From NCBI GenBank assembly GCA_964458935.1, contig CAYWKS010000002.1, positions 1 to 64,000 on the forward strand: a stretch of 64,000 bases of DNA. The letters are read 5' to 3'. The notes beneath the pieces were generated by a model. The model was not told the DNA's origin. It did no database searches and was given only the letters and a program-made list of their open reading frames with translations. The position numbers and the translations under genes are program-made. Below are positions 41,808 to 55,600 of this stretch, piece after piece. This DNA comes from CAYWKS01 sp964458935 (GTDB lineage Bacteria > Planctomycetota > Phycisphaerae > Phycisphaerales > Zrk34). Every line of letters starts with the position of its first letter. The stretch's first letter is position 1.

Positions 41808-42304
41808 TGTTTCAACCATTCATCGAGTTGTTGATCGAGTTGGGACTGGTCGACCTCGCCCTTCATCTCGCCGTCGAAGACCACCGCCGGGGCCATCGAG
41901 CAGGCGCCCAGGCAGCGGGCGCTCAGCAGCGAGACCTTCCCGTCGGAGGTGGTTTCGCCGTCGTGCAGGTCGTACCGCTGTTCGAGGTGCTGGATCATCT
42001 GCGGGGCGCCCTTGATGTAGCAGGCGGTGCCGGTGCACATGACGCAGGTGTGCTCGCCCGGCGGCCTCAGCGAGAACAGGTGGTAGAACGTCGCCACGCC
42101 GTACACCGAACTCAGCGGCACGCTCAGGGCACCGGCCACGTAACGGAGGGACGGCTCTTCGAGGAACCCGAAGGTGCTCTGCACGCTGTGCAGGGTCTCG
42201 ATCAGCCCGTGGCGGCTGTAGCCGTTCCGCCGCATCGTCGCGTCGACGATCTTCCAGCGCTTGTCGTCGGAGGGCGGGTGGACCGGGTGGATGGGTGCGA
42301 TCAT
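41804..42304 (-). CDS. hoxE: Hydrogenase subunit HoxE (NuoE-like)
   Basis: A 166-residue thioredoxin-fold 2Fe-2S subunit. N-terminal helices (SRHGLIETLHSVQSTFGFL) lead to the cluster cysteines in CTGTACYIKGA and ARCLGACSMAPAV, the standard NuoE/HoxE spacing. With HoxF and HoxU it makes the diaphorase module of a five-subunit HoxEFUYH enzyme. The start is supported by GGAGG eight bases upstream. It follows hypE after 18 bases. Confidence 0.94.
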   Translation of the reverse strand: MIAPIHPVHPPSDDKRWKIVDATMRRNGYSRHGLIETLHSVQSTFGFLEEPSLRYVAGALSVPLSSVYGVATFYHLFSLRPPGEHTCVMCTGTACYIKGAPQMIQHLEQRYDLHDGETTSDGKVSLLSARCLGACSMAPAVVFDGEMKGEVDQSQLDQQLDEWLKQ

Positions 42305-42322
42305 GGGTGACGCCTCCGTGGT

Positions 42323-43351
42323 TCAGCAGATGCGGGGGAGTTGTTCGCCGTAGGGTTTGGTGAGGATGCGACGGCCGCCGATCGCCGTCCGCACCTCGCA
42401 CAGCCCGTCGCGGGCCTCGGTGACCTCGCCGATGGTCGCCGCGTCGCCGCCCAGCGGGTGGGAGCGGAGGGCGGCCAGCGCCCGGTCGGCCGCGTCGGGC
42501 CGCACCACCGCGACGACCTTGCCTTCGTTGGCGACCTCGAGCGGGTCAAGGCCGAGCATGTCCGCGGCGTGCCGGGCGGCGGGTTGGACGGGGATGGCCG
42601 GCTCGTCGAGCGCCACGTGCAGGCCGGTCTGCGCGGCGAGATCGGCCGCGACGCCGGCCAGGCCGCTCCGCGTCGGGTCGCGCATGAACACCAGCCCCGC
42701 GCCCGCCGCTTGGATCAGGCCCTCGATGAGCGTGTTCAGCGGGGCGGCGTCGCTGCGGATCACGCTGCGGACCTCGGGCAGCTCGCGGGCGAGCATGACC
42801 GCCAGGCCGTGCTCGCCGATCGACCCGCTCACCAGGATCACGTCGCCGGGCCGCACCTGCCGGGGGTGCAGCCGCCGACCGGCGGGGATGCGACCGATCC
42901 CGGTGGTCGTGACGTACACGCCGTCGCCCTGGTTGTGGCCGACGACCTTCGTATCGCCGGTCAGGACGGGCACGCCCGCTTCGCCGGCCGTCGCGCCCAC
43001 CGAGTCCAGCACGGCTTCGAGGTCGGCGCGGGCGAAGCCCTCGCTGACGATCAGCGACAGCGCCAGGCCCAGCGGTTGCGCCCCGCAGACCGACAGGTCG
43101 TTGACCGTGCCGCAGACCGCGAGGCGGCCGATGTCCCCGCCGGGGAACCGCCACGGCGTCACGACGTACCCGTCGGTCGTGATGGCCAGGTGGTCGTCGC
43201 CGGTGGGCTCGATGATGCCGGCGTCGAGCAGGGGCTCGGTCGTGCCGTGGCCCAGCCGCGGCAGGATCGACTGCTGGAGCAGCTCGTCGGTGAGCTGGCC
43301 GCCGCCGCCGTGTGCGAGGACGATGTGCTTGCCGTTGGGTGTGAAGGTCAT
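42323..43351 (-). CDS. hypE: Hydrogenase maturation protein HypE
   Basis: A 342-residue protein of the PurM fold that dehydrates a carbamoyl group on its C-terminal cysteine to the cyanide ligand of the Ni-Fe site. The C terminus is LPRIC, keeping the essential last Cys. The ATP-binding region LAHGGGGQLTDELL at the start and ALSLIVSEGFARADLE are typical. It overlaps hypD by four bases. HypF, which makes the carbamoyl donor, is not encoded in this window. Confidence 0.96.
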   Translation of the reverse strand: MTFTPNGKHIVLAHGGGGQLTDELLQQSILPRLGHGTTEPLLDAGIIEPTGDDHLAITTDGYVVTPWRFPGGDIGRLAVCGTVNDLSVCGAQPLGLALSLIVSEGFARADLEAVLDSVGATAGEAGVPVLTGDTKVVGHNQGDGVYVTTTGIGRIPAGRRLHPRQVRPGDVILVSGSIGEHGLAVMLARELPEVRSVIRSDAAPLNTLIEGLIQAAGAGLVFMRDPTRSGLAGVAADLAAQTGLHVALDEPAIPVQPAARHAADMLGLDPLEVANEGKVVAVVRPDAADRALAALRSHPLGGDAATIGEVTEARDGLCEVRTAIGGRRILTKPYGEQLPRIC

Positions 43352-44493
43352 GCCGACACCTCCACCGGCGCGGGGGCGCCGCCGGAGTTCGCGGGGCGTT
43401 GGGACGGGGCGCGGTTGTACTTGAACCAGGCCTGGCAGGTGCCTTCGCCGGAGACCATGCACGGGCCGATCGGCCGGATCGGGGTGCACGCCGTGCCGAA
43501 CAGCCGGCAGTCGCTGGGCAGGGCGCGGCCGGTGATGACGTCGCCGCAGAGGCAGCCGGCGGGCTCGGCGTCGTCGGGGGCGCTGAGCGCGAAACGCCGG
43601 GAGGCGTCGTACGCCGCGTAGGCCTCGCGGAGCACCAGCCCGCTGTCGGGGATCGCGCCCAGCCCCCGCCACCGCATGGCGGTCGGTTCGAACAGGCGAT
43701 CCAGCAGTTGCAGGGCGGTCGCGTTGCCGTGCGGTCGCACCGCCTCGGGGTAGAGGTTGGCCAGCTCCGCCCGGCCGGCCGCCGCCAACGCGGCCAGCTC
43801 GGCCAGCGCCGCGGTCATGTGCACGTCCTCGAACCCGCCGATCACGCACGGCAGGCCGTGGCCCTCGACCACTGGGCGGTAGGGCTCGGACCCGATGATG
43901 ACCGAGACGTGCCCGGGGCAGAGGAACCCGTCGAGCCGAACGTCACGGCTGGCGAGCAGCGCGAGCATGGCGGGCACGACGCGCTTGTGGCTGGTCAGCA
44001 CGCTGAAGTTGTCCAGCTGGCGCTGGTGGGCGGCGAGGACGGCGGCAGCCGTCGCCGGGGCCGTCGTTTCAAACCCGACCGCGGCGAAGACGACCTGGCG
44101 GCCGGGCATCTGGTCGGCCAGCTTCACCGCGTCCATCGTCGAGTAGACCACGCGGACGTCGGCGCCGGCGCTGCGCGCCGATTCCAGCGAGCCCTGCGCC
44201 CCGGGCACGCGCATCATGTCGCCGTACGTGCACAGCGTCACGTCGCGCTCCGCGGCGAGCGTGATCATCAGGTCGATGTCGCCCTGGGCGGTGACGCAGA
44301 CCGGGCAGCCGGGCCCGGACAACAGCGTGATCGGTTCGGGGATCAGCGCGTGCAGGCCGCTGCGGAACGCCGCCATCGTGTGCGTCCCGCAGACCTCCAT
44401 GAAGGTGAGCGACCGGCCGGAGTCGGCCGCGGTCCGGGCCGCGGCGTTGAGCCGGTCCAGCGCCCGCGGTAGGTCGGTGATGCGGCGGGTCAT
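43348..44493 (-). CDS. hypD: Hydrogenase maturation protein HypD
   Basis: A 381-residue 4Fe-4S protein on which the Fe(CN)2CO group is assembled together with HypC and HypE. Conserved motifs are EVCGTHTM (Cys about 35), GPGCPVC, LCPGHVSVIIG and the C-terminal cysteines in CLCGDVITG and CRLFGTACTP. Size is normal. ATGA overlaps link it to hypC upstream and hypE downstream. Confidence 0.96.
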   Translation of the reverse strand: MTRRITDLPRALDRLNAAARTAADSGRSLTFMEVCGTHTMAAFRSGLHALIPEPITLLSGPGCPVCVTAQGDIDLMITLAAERDVTLCTYGDMMRVPGAQGSLESARSAGADVRVVYSTMDAVKLADQMPGRQVVFAAVGFETTAPATAAAVLAAHQRQLDNFSVLTSHKRVVPAMLALLASRDVRLDGFLCPGHVSVIIGSEPYRPVVEGHGLPCVIGGFEDVHMTAALAELAALAAAGRAELANLYPEAVRPHGNATALQLLDRLFEPTAMRWRGLGAIPDSGLVLREAYAAYDASRRFALSAPDDAEPAGCLCGDVITGRALPSDCRLFGTACTPIRPIGPCMVSGEGTCQAWFKYNRAPSQRPANSGGAPAPVEVSA

Positions 44494-44726
44494 GGCGCGA
44501 CCTCCGTCTGCCCGCTGCGCTCCAGGTCTTCGAGCACGCTCCAGGTCTCCGCGGCGGTCGCGGCGTCGAGCCGCTGGATCGCGAAGCCGGCGTGCATCAG
44601 CACCCAGTCGCCCACCGCCGCTTCGGGCGTCAGCAGCGTGTTGATCTCGACGCGGTTGCCGTGCAGGTCAGCGACGGCGACGGCGCCGCGTTGCTCGACG
44701 ATCTGTGCGGGGACAGCCAGGCACAT
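44490..44726 (-). CDS. hypC: Hydrogenase assembly chaperone HypC
   Basis: A 78-residue chaperone that carries the iron fragment from HypD to the large subunit. It begins MCLAVPAQIVE; Cys2 is the essential residue. The start is confirmed by AAGGAG eight bases upstream. It is the first gene of an eleven-gene operon (hypC, D, E, hoxE, F, U, Y, H, W, hypA, hypB). A 136-base gap separates it from the flavoprotein gene upstream, and it contains a GC-rich inverted repeat but no clear -35/-10 pair. Confidence 0.95.
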   Translation of the reverse strand: MCLAVPAQIVEQRGAVAVADLHGNRVEINTLLTPEAAVGDWVLMHAGFAIQRLDAATAAETWSVLEDLERSGQTEVAP

Positions 44727-44862
44727 GTCACACGCTCCTTCCCGCCCGTGGGCGGACGGACGACAGGCGTCGTTCGGTCGTGAACGGGTCGCGGCTTGTC
44801 CGGGATGTGGCCTCCAACGTCCCCATGGTGGCGTTCCCGACACTGCGGGCGGCGACGAGGTG

Positions 44863-45852
44863 TTACATTCGCCAGCTCAGCAGCGTCCGCATGTAGTTGG
44901 TGCGGGTGTACGCAGACGGGTCGGCGCAACGTTGCATCGACATGCTCCCGCGGAGTTCCTCGAGCGAGTGGTATTCGTTTTCATCCAGCCATTCGGTCAG
45001 CTTCTCGCGGACAACCCGGAGGTAGTCCGGGCCGTTGAGCAGCAGCGCCGAGACCATCTGCACGGCGTCGGCGCCGGCCATGAGGGCCTTGATCAGTTCG
45101 GTGGCGGTGCTGATGCCGCCGCTGGCCGCGAGCGAGGCCCGCACCTGCCCCCGGAGGACCCCCAGCCAGCGCAGCCGCAGCGGCAGGTCGCCCAGCCCCA
45201 CGGGGTTCACCCGCAGCAGCTCCAGCGACGCGACGTCGATGTCGGGCTGGTAGAGGCGGTTGAACAGGATCAGCCCGTCCACCCCCGCGGCGTCGAGCCG
45301 GCCGGCGAGGTTGGCCATCGACGTGTAGTACGGCGCCAGCTTCACCGCCACGGGGATCGAGACCGATTTCTTGACCAGCCGCACGATGTCGATCAGCCGC
45401 TGCTCGACCGAGGCGGCGTCGCGGCGGGGGTCGATCGCCATGTCGTAGATGTTCAGCTCGATCGCCGCGGCGCCGGCCTCGGCGATCAGCTTCGCGTGCT
45501 CCAGCCAGCCGCCCAGCGTCGAGCCGTTCAACGACGCGATCACCGGCACCCCGACCACCTGCTTGATCCGGCGGATCTGCTCGAGGTACTCCTCGGGGCC
45601 GAGGTGGAACTCGTCCGGCTCGGGCAGGTAGCTCAACGCCTCGCCGAACGATTCCTCATGCGGCTCGGTGGCGCTGTAGGCCGAGAGCTGCTCGCCGACC
45701 AGTTGCTCCTCGAACAGCGAGTGCATGACGATCGCCGCGGCGCCGGCGTCCTCGAGCCGGCGAACGTTGTCGAGGCTGTCGGGCATCGGCGAGGCGCCCG
45801 GCATGATCGGGTTGGCCAGGTCCAGGCCCAGGTACTTGGTGGTCAGGTCCAT
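44863..45852 (-). CDS. Dihydroorotate-dehydrogenase-like flavoprotein
   Basis: A 329-residue TIM-barrel FMN protein similar to PyrD/PreA (MDLTTKYLGLDLANPIMPG at the start, AAIELNIYDM, PVAVKLAPYY, AASGGISTATELIKALMAGA). It belongs to a subgroup I know from genomes as a companion of pyruvate:ferredoxin oxidoreductase, so it is probably not the pyrimidine enzyme. The usual catalytic Cys/Ser loop is not obvious. It follows nifJ after 47 bases, with GGAG eight bases before its ATG, so the two are co-transcribed. Its redox partner is unknown; reduced ferredoxin is a fair guess. Confidence 0.82.
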   Translation of the reverse strand: MDLTTKYLGLDLANPIMPGASPMPDSLDNVRRLEDAGAAAIVMHSLFEEQLVGEQLSAYSATEPHEESFGEALSYLPEPDEFHLGPEEYLEQIRRIKQVVGVPVIASLNGSTLGGWLEHAKLIAEAGAAAIELNIYDMAIDPRRDAASVEQRLIDIVRLVKKSVSIPVAVKLAPYYTSMANLAGRLDAAGVDGLILFNRLYQPDIDVASLELLRVNPVGLGDLPLRLRWLGVLRGQVRASLAASGGISTATELIKALMAGADAVQMVSALLLNGPDYLRVVREKLTEWLDENEYHSLEELRGSMSMQRCADPSAYTRTNYMRTLLSWRM

Positions 45853-45899
45853 CTGTCGATCTCCGGCCGCATGCGGCTAAGAGAGTAAAAGTTCGAGGC

Positions 45900-49505
<3,606 letters not shown>

Positions 49506-49544
49506 GGCAGCTCCTTTGGAGACAGGGCTATCCAGATTGACTGC

Positions 49545-49573
49545 ATTAGATCAAAACTGGACATGCATGTCAA
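49545..49573 (-). promoter_or_regulatory. nifJ: Promoter of nifJ
   Basis: On the minus strand TTGACA (49568-49573), a 17-base spacer and TCTAAT (49545-49550) match sigma-70 consensus at eleven of twelve bases. The start is expected near 49538, giving a 33-base leader. A perfect 12-base palindrome GACATGCATGTC (49560-49571) overlaps the -35 box and could be an operator. Confidence 0.8.
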
Positions 49574-49710
49574 CTAACAGATTTTCCCCGCCGCCCGCGC
49601 GACAGCCGCCGCGGCGAGGGCGGCAAACCCCCAAGCGATAGCCGTTTAGGCGACGGTTGCCTGGATGTCCAAACGGGGCCCGGCCCTTGGCGGCCGGATA
49701 ATTCCGCCGG

Positions 49711-50484
49711 TCACTCGCCGCCGATCGTGCCGACCTCGATATCGAGGTCCTCGCGGCGTTCGAGGCGATCGACCTTGCCTTCCTTGATCCACAGGATGCG
49801 GTCGGAGTTGGCGAGCATCTTGTGGTCGTGCGTGGCGGTGATGACCGTCACGTTCTGCTCGACGCTGAGCCCCTTGAGGATCTTGATGATCTCGGCGCCG
49901 GTGTGCAGGTCGAGGTTGGCGGTGGGCTCGTCGGCGAGCATGATCAGCGGGTTGTTGACCAGCGCCCGGGCGATGGCGACGCGCTGCCGCTGCCCGCCGG
50001 ACAGCTCGTCGGGGCGGTGGTCCATGCGGTCGCCCAAGCCGACCTGTTTGAGGCATTCGGCGGCGCGGACGTCGGCCTGGTCGTTGGTGAGCCCGCTGAA
50101 CACCGCGGGCAGCGCCACGTTCCGCAGCGCCGTCAACGAGTCGATCAGGTTGTACGCCTGGAAGATGTACCCGATGTAGTTGCAGCGGACGTAGGCGAGC
50201 TGGCGGCTGGTCAGCTTGGTCAGGTCCATCGGCCCGATCCGCACGTTGCCGTCGCTGGGCCGGTCGAGCGCCCCGATCATGTTGAACAGCGTGCTCTTGC
50301 CCGAGCCCGACGGGCCCATGATCGACAGGTATTCGCCGGCCATGATGTCGACGCTGATCTTGTCGACGGCGCGGACGGTCTCGCCCTTGAGCTGGTAGAT
50401 CTTCGAGACGTCGCGGACGGTGATCAGCGGATCACCGCGGCGGATGCCCGGGGCGATCTCGGTGTTGGCGTTGGTCTGGCTCAT
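49711..50484 (-). CDS. ABC transporter ATPase (LolD/MacB type)
   Basis: A 257-residue ATPase that would power FtsX-type permeases. Walker A is GPSGSGKST (near 55), the Q-loop is IFQAYNLIDSL, the signature is LSGGQRQRVAIARAL, Walker B is IMLADEPTANLD and the switch is THDHKM. The C-terminal tail (RLERREDLDIEVGTIGGE) is nearly the same as that of the second ATPase of this operon (VERIERREDIDVQVGRIGGE), so the two are paralogues. The ATG at 50484 starts just before the domain. It is the last gene of the eight-gene run, 11 bases after the OPT-like gene. Confidence 0.92.
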   Translation of the reverse strand: MSQTNANTEIAPGIRRGDPLITVRDVSKIYQLKGETVRAVDKISVDIMAGEYLSIMGPSGSGKSTLFNMIGALDRPSDGNVRIGPMDLTKLTSRQLAYVRCNYIGYIFQAYNLIDSLTALRNVALPAVFSGLTNDQADVRAAECLKQVGLGDRMDHRPDELSGGQRQRVAIARALVNNPLIMLADEPTANLDLHTGAEIIKILKGLSVEQNVTVITATHDHKMLANSDRILWIKEGKVDRLERREDLDIEVGTIGGE

Positions 50485-50495
50485 GCCGGCTGCTC

Positions 50496-52601
50496 CTACA
50501 ACGGTAGCTGGAAGACGCTCTTGACGAGGAAGGTGATGCCGACGCCGGCGGTGCCGATCAGGCCCATGCCGCACCCGAACCCGGCGGCGATGACCGGGAT
50601 GTACTGCCGCCACTGCGCGCCCAGTCGCTTCTGGAAGTAGAACCGCCCGATAATCGCGCCCAGGAAGTTCATGAAGATCGTGTGCGGCAGCGCCTGGCCC
50701 AGCCCGCGGACCAGCCCGTAGAACAGCAGCGTCGGCGCCCCGGCGAACGACAGCGCGCCGAAGATGGTCAGCCCCAGCCCGAACCCGGCGGGGATGAACG
50801 GCCAGCCCTTGTTCAACGCCTCCTCGAACTCGCTGTAGCCCTGCAGCGTCGACGAGTAGATCAGCGAGTGGGTCTCGGCGAACAGCGGCCACATCTCCTG
50901 GGCAAACATGAACTGTCCGCTGGGCACGTCCCCGATCCGCCAGATCAGGTGCGCGAACAGCAGCATCGCGATGATGATGATCGGCGTCAGCACGATCTCC
51001 GCCTTCCAGATCGAGCGGAACTTCGTGCCGGTCAGCTCCGCCTGGCGGTACTGCACCGTCCGCCGGCCGTAGTCGTGCAGCGGGATCGGCAGGAACCAGA
51101 TGGCCACGCCCTGGTAGCCGGAGAGGATGTAGCACGCCTCGCGGACGAAGGGGATGTTGATGACCTGGCCGGCCATGCCTTCGAGCCGCGCCGTCGCGTA
51201 GCTGATCATCGGCGTGTAGAGGAAGCCGTAGAACAGCATGATCAGGATGACCGGCGCGTGGATGTAGCCGTCCGCCTGGTAGAGCAGGCCCAGCGACAGG
51301 CCGATGTACACGAGCGTGCTGCCGAAGTAGACGGCGATGATCCACCGCGGGCGGATGTCGCCGCGGCCGGCGGGCGGCTCGTACGGGCTGGGGCCGACCT
51401 GCGCCTGGTCCTGTTGCCGCTGAGCCTTCTCCCGGCGGAACTTCTTCACCACGCCGAACAGGCTCGACAGCCCGATCGACGCGATCGCCAGCGACAGCCC
51501 GATCGAGAACCACAGGTAGAAGTCGACCTGGTTCTTGAAGTGGGTGGTGGTGTACTTGTCGTTGGGCCGCCACGTCCGCAGCACGTCCGACTGGTAGAGC
51601 AGGGGGTTCATGACGAACTGGGCGACGAGCCCGAGGAAGCTGCCGACCATCGCCCAGAACGGCAGCAGCATGCCCATGACCAGGAAGATCAGGTCCCACG
51701 TGAAGGCGATGGGCACGGCCTTGAAGAAGGTCTCGGAAAACTGCTGGGTCATGTCGACGAAGGGGATGGGGAAGATCTCGATCGGCTCTTCGAGCAGCGC
51801 CCCGGTGATGATGGGCAGCCCGACGTAGATCGCGCCCCAGATCAGACCCATCGCGCTGCCGATCGAGAAGACCCGCCACCGCCATCGCTTGGCCTGCGGC
51901 TTGTCGCCGGAGATGTCGGGGGCTTTCTGCTGGGCCTCGTCCTCCTGCTCCTCGCTGAGCGCGAGGATGCCCTGCGCCCCGAGCGGGGCGAGGGGGAACG
52001 GCAGCTTCTCGATGTCGCTGGCCAGCCGGAACAGCCCGTAGCCGAGCACCATGTTGTCCAGCCGCGAGAGCAGGGTGTTGACCACGATCAGCCCGATCGC
52101 CGGCAGCCACTGCAGCATCATGATGTTGCGGGCTTCGAGCACGTCGGGGTTGCCGGTGTTCTCGGGCGTGGGCACGACCCAGATGGGCAGGTCCTTGCTG
52201 ATGCCGTTGGCCAGGGCGGCCGACGACTCGGCGTAGAACTGGTGGTACAGCAGCCGCAGCCCGCCGCCGAACATGCCCGTCGCCGCCGCGGCCGGGGCCA
52301 TCAGCGCGCCGGCGAGGTAGAACAGCGTGAAGATCTCCGCCTTCTTCAGCGACTTGTTGGCGCGGCGGGCGACCTCGATGAACAGGATCACCGTCACCCA
52401 CTGCGCCGCGGGCCCGACCGACTCGCCGGCGATCAACGCCATGTAGATCGCCCCGGGCACCATCACCAGCGCCACGAACAGCGCGCCGAGGAAGGCGGCC
52501 CAACTGAACCCCTCCTCGAACACCTCGGGCGGCTCGAGCAGCGATCGGAACTGCTCCAGCTCCTTGTCCACCCCGCCACGTTTGCGACCCAGCTTCGCCA
52601 T
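50496..52601 (-). CDS. OPT-like polytopic membrane protein
   Basis: A 701-residue protein with about 14 predicted membrane spans. The loop LLYQSDVLRTWRPNDKYTTT followed by VDFYLWFSIGLSLA, and the C-terminal GAQWRQYIPVIAAGFGCGMG, resemble the oligopeptide-transporter-like families often labelled DUF6785/DUF6784; this label is from memory. Long cytoplasmic loops contain charged stretches (SEEQEDEAQQKAP). Function is unknown; substrate transport is the default expectation. Its ATG overlaps the stop of the giant permease gene as TGATG. A second member of the family opens the visible operon. Confidence 0.75.
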   Translation of the reverse strand: MAKLGRKRGGVDKELEQFRSLLEPPEVFEEGFSWAAFLGALFVALVMVPGAIYMALIAGESVGPAAQWVTVILFIEVARRANKSLKKAEIFTLFYLAGALMAPAAAATGMFGGGLRLLYHQFYAESSAALANGISKDLPIWVVPTPENTGNPDVLEARNIMMLQWLPAIGLIVVNTLLSRLDNMVLGYGLFRLASDIEKLPFPLAPLGAQGILALSEEQEDEAQQKAPDISGDKPQAKRWRWRVFSIGSAMGLIWGAIYVGLPIITGALLEEPIEIFPIPFVDMTQQFSETFFKAVPIAFTWDLIFLVMGMLLPFWAMVGSFLGLVAQFVMNPLLYQSDVLRTWRPNDKYTTTHFKNQVDFYLWFSIGLSLAIASIGLSSLFGVVKKFRREKAQRQQDQAQVGPSPYEPPAGRGDIRPRWIIAVYFGSTLVYIGLSLGLLYQADGYIHAPVILIMLFYGFLYTPMISYATARLEGMAGQVINIPFVREACYILSGYQGVAIWFLPIPLHDYGRRTVQYRQAELTGTKFRSIWKAEIVLTPIIIIAMLLFAHLIWRIGDVPSGQFMFAQEMWPLFAETHSLIYSSTLQGYSEFEEALNKGWPFIPAGFGLGLTIFGALSFAGAPTLLFYGLVRGLGQALPHTIFMNFLGAIIGRFYFQKRLGAQWRQYIPVIAAGFGCGMGLIGTAGVGITFLVKSVFQLPL

Positions 52602-55600
52602 CAGCTAGCACCCTCCGTGGCCCGCGTTGCGTCGCCGCGCTGGTCCGGCTCGGCCGCGGCTTCGCCGAGCTCGTGGAGCGTGCGCATCCGGTAGGACTCG
52701 ATCGCCTCCTCCGAGAGCGTCCGCCAGAGCAGGAACTGCTTCCGCAGGGCGCGGATGAACACCTTGTTGGTCCGCCGCCAGTCGCCGTGCGTGCCGGACA
52801 GCCGGTGGCAGTGGATCGCCACCTCGTCCACGCCGGGGATCTCCGACGGCGTGGCGGTCAGCCGGAACCGCTGGGTCACGCCCAGGTCGAACGGGGACAG
52901 GGCGACCCGCGCGCTCAGGCTCAGGTTGCCGTCCTCGGCGCGTTCGATGCCGACGTCGTGCGCCGCGAACCCGCCAACGCCCGCGTCGTCGTGGGCGCGG
53001 AAGTGCTCGGCGAGGAAGCTGACCACGCCGGTGATGTCGTACGCCGAGACCGTGAACGGGAAGATCAGGTTCAGGTCATCGCCATCGGGCCGCGGCAGCG
53101 TCCATGTCCGCGCCAGCCCGGGGTTGGCGCTGCCGCTGGCGCGCATCGCCGGGTACAGCGCCGAGACCATGACCGTGGCCATGACGATGAAGATCGCGAA
53201 CAGCGCGTTGGTGCTGGAGAAGTTGAACTCGGGCGCGTTGATCCACCCCGCCTGGTTCATCGCGCTGGTCACCAGCGCCACGAGCTGGGCGAGGATCTGA
53301 CCGGCCATCCCGCCGACCACCGCGTAGACCGCGGCCTCGGCGAAGAACAGCAGGCCCACGTGGCTGGGCGCCAGCCCCAGCGCGCTGAACGTGTAGATCT
53401 CCTTCTCCCGGTCGCTGATGCTGCCGAGCATCGTGCCGAAGACGATCAACCCGCCCAGCAGCAGCGGGACGATGAGCTCCTGACCCGCCTCGACCTGGAT
53501 CAGCGACGCGAAGATCAGCCGCTCGGCGCCGCTCGTGCCGCGCGACCAGACCGGCGTGGGCATGATCTCGGCCAGGTCGTGGCCGACCACTTCGGCCTTC
53601 AGGTCCGGGTCGAGATAGACGCGGACGATCCGCAGCGTGCCGCGCATCCGCTTGGCCAGTTCCACCGGCACGACCGCGACCTGGTTGGGGCTCAGCCGCG
53701 CAAAGGCGCGCTGGACCTCGGCGGCCTGCTCGTCGCCCAGGGTCTCCTGCTCCTGGAGCGTGGCGAGCACCGACGTGTCCTGGAAGTTGACCGGCAGGGC
53801 GGGCTCGCCGTCGATGTGCTTGAGCCGCTGAAGGTCGCTGGTCAGCACGATCCCCGCGAAACGCGCCGGCAGGCCTTCAACCAGCAGCTCGTCGCCGACG
53901 GCCAGCCCGAGCTGATCCCGGATCACCGGCGGGAGGAACGCGTCCCGCGGGCCGATGTCGTTCGGATCGACCGGCTCGCCGTCGGCGCGGAGCATCTGGC
54001 GGAAGTCCGGCCAGCGCTTCATCTCCGCGGGCGTCACGCCCCAGATCGCCTGCACGTACTGCGACCGACCGTCGTCGGACCGCGTCACGTTCATCGGCTG
54101 CTCGTCGACCTTCTCGCGGACGACCCACCATTGCTGGGCGACGAGCCCGCGGGGGCCTTCGCGGCCCTCGATGACCTCGGGCAGCGACGGCTGCAGCTCC
54201 GTGTAGTCGGGCTTGCGGATCAGCAGGTCCGCGTCCTCGGCGCTGCCGGCCGAGCCCAGGTAGATCCGCTTCACGCCCGGGGCGCTGCCGACCGACGCGA
54301 AGCACAGGATCGTGAACGTCAGCAGCACGACCGTCAGCGCGGTCAGCGTCGTGCGCAGCGGGCGGCGGCGCATCGTGGAGATGCCCATGTTCGCCGCGGC
54401 GACGAGCGTGCCCGTCCGCGACATCTGCGCGTCGTGGGCGCGGCTGCTCTGGCCCTGCATCTCCCGCAGCTCCGTGTTGAACTTCCGCAGCAGGATGTAG
54501 ATCACCAGCGTCGCCAGCAGGATGATGATGAACGCCAGCAGGATGATCAGCGGCACCGCCGCCACCCCGAACCCCGGGTGCAGCACGTACAACGACGCGA
54601 ACGTGATCGCGAAGATCGCCACGAACCCGCCCAGCCGGCCGTAGATCGTCGTCGCCCCGATCAGCAACCGCTCCGCCGCGAATGCGAACGGGATCGCCAG
54701 CAGCAGCAGGAAGACCACCGCGCGGACCAGGTCGTTCATCGCGTCGCGGATCGGCTGGTAGATGCGGCGCTCGAGCTGGGCGGCCTCGGCGAAGCTGACC
54801 GTCTGGGTGTGCACGTCGTCGACGGCCGCGCCGCGATCGCGCGCCCGCTTGGCCTTGATGTGCATGCCCTCCAGGGCGGCGTTGGCGATCCCGCCGGATC
54901 GCATCGTCTGAAGCCGCATCTCCCCCAGCATCCAAAGGTCGTCGGCCGTCTGGCGGTGGATCGCCGGGGGCATCTGCAGCGACCGCGCCGGCACGCCGAT
55001 GCCGATCTGCTGAACCTGCTTCTTCGCCTCCAGGTCGTCCAGGCCGAGGATGACCGGGCCCTTCTCGCTGAAGACCTTCATCCGCGCCGATTGCGTCCGG
55101 AGCACGCGGTCGGCGATGTGCGCGAAGCCGAAGTCCTCGGACTGGCCGACGTGCTGGCGGTCCTTGGGATAGGTCGTGTTGGTGACCGCGCCCATGATCT
55201 TGAACGGGGCGATGAGCGGGTCCGACACGCCCAGCACCGGGAACGCGATCGCGAAGTCGCGGGAGGGGATGATCTCCACGCGGTAGCGGCCGGCGTGCGC
55301 CTGTTCGAGCGTCTCCTCGTTGCTCGCGGCGACGATGCGGCCGTCGTCGTCCAGGATCGCGCCGAAGACGTTGACCGGGTCGGTCTGTCGGGCGAGCGCG
55401 AACGAGACCAGGTCGAACAGCCCGTAGGCGTCGACGGGTCGGACCCACGCGGGCATGAAGTTCGCCGGCAGGGGTTCGCTCAACCGGTCCCACGGGACGG
55501 CCGCGCCCGAAGGCCAGATCGCCATCACCGCGCCTCGCGCCGCCCGGTCCTCCTTCAGCCCGCCGGTCACGCGGTACAGCCCATAGTTGCCATTGGCCCG

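Noticed and set aside
49590..49697. Possible terminators after the eight-gene operon
   Set aside because: GC-rich inverted repeats (for example 49680-49685 with 49692-49697) are present but none is followed by a U-tract.
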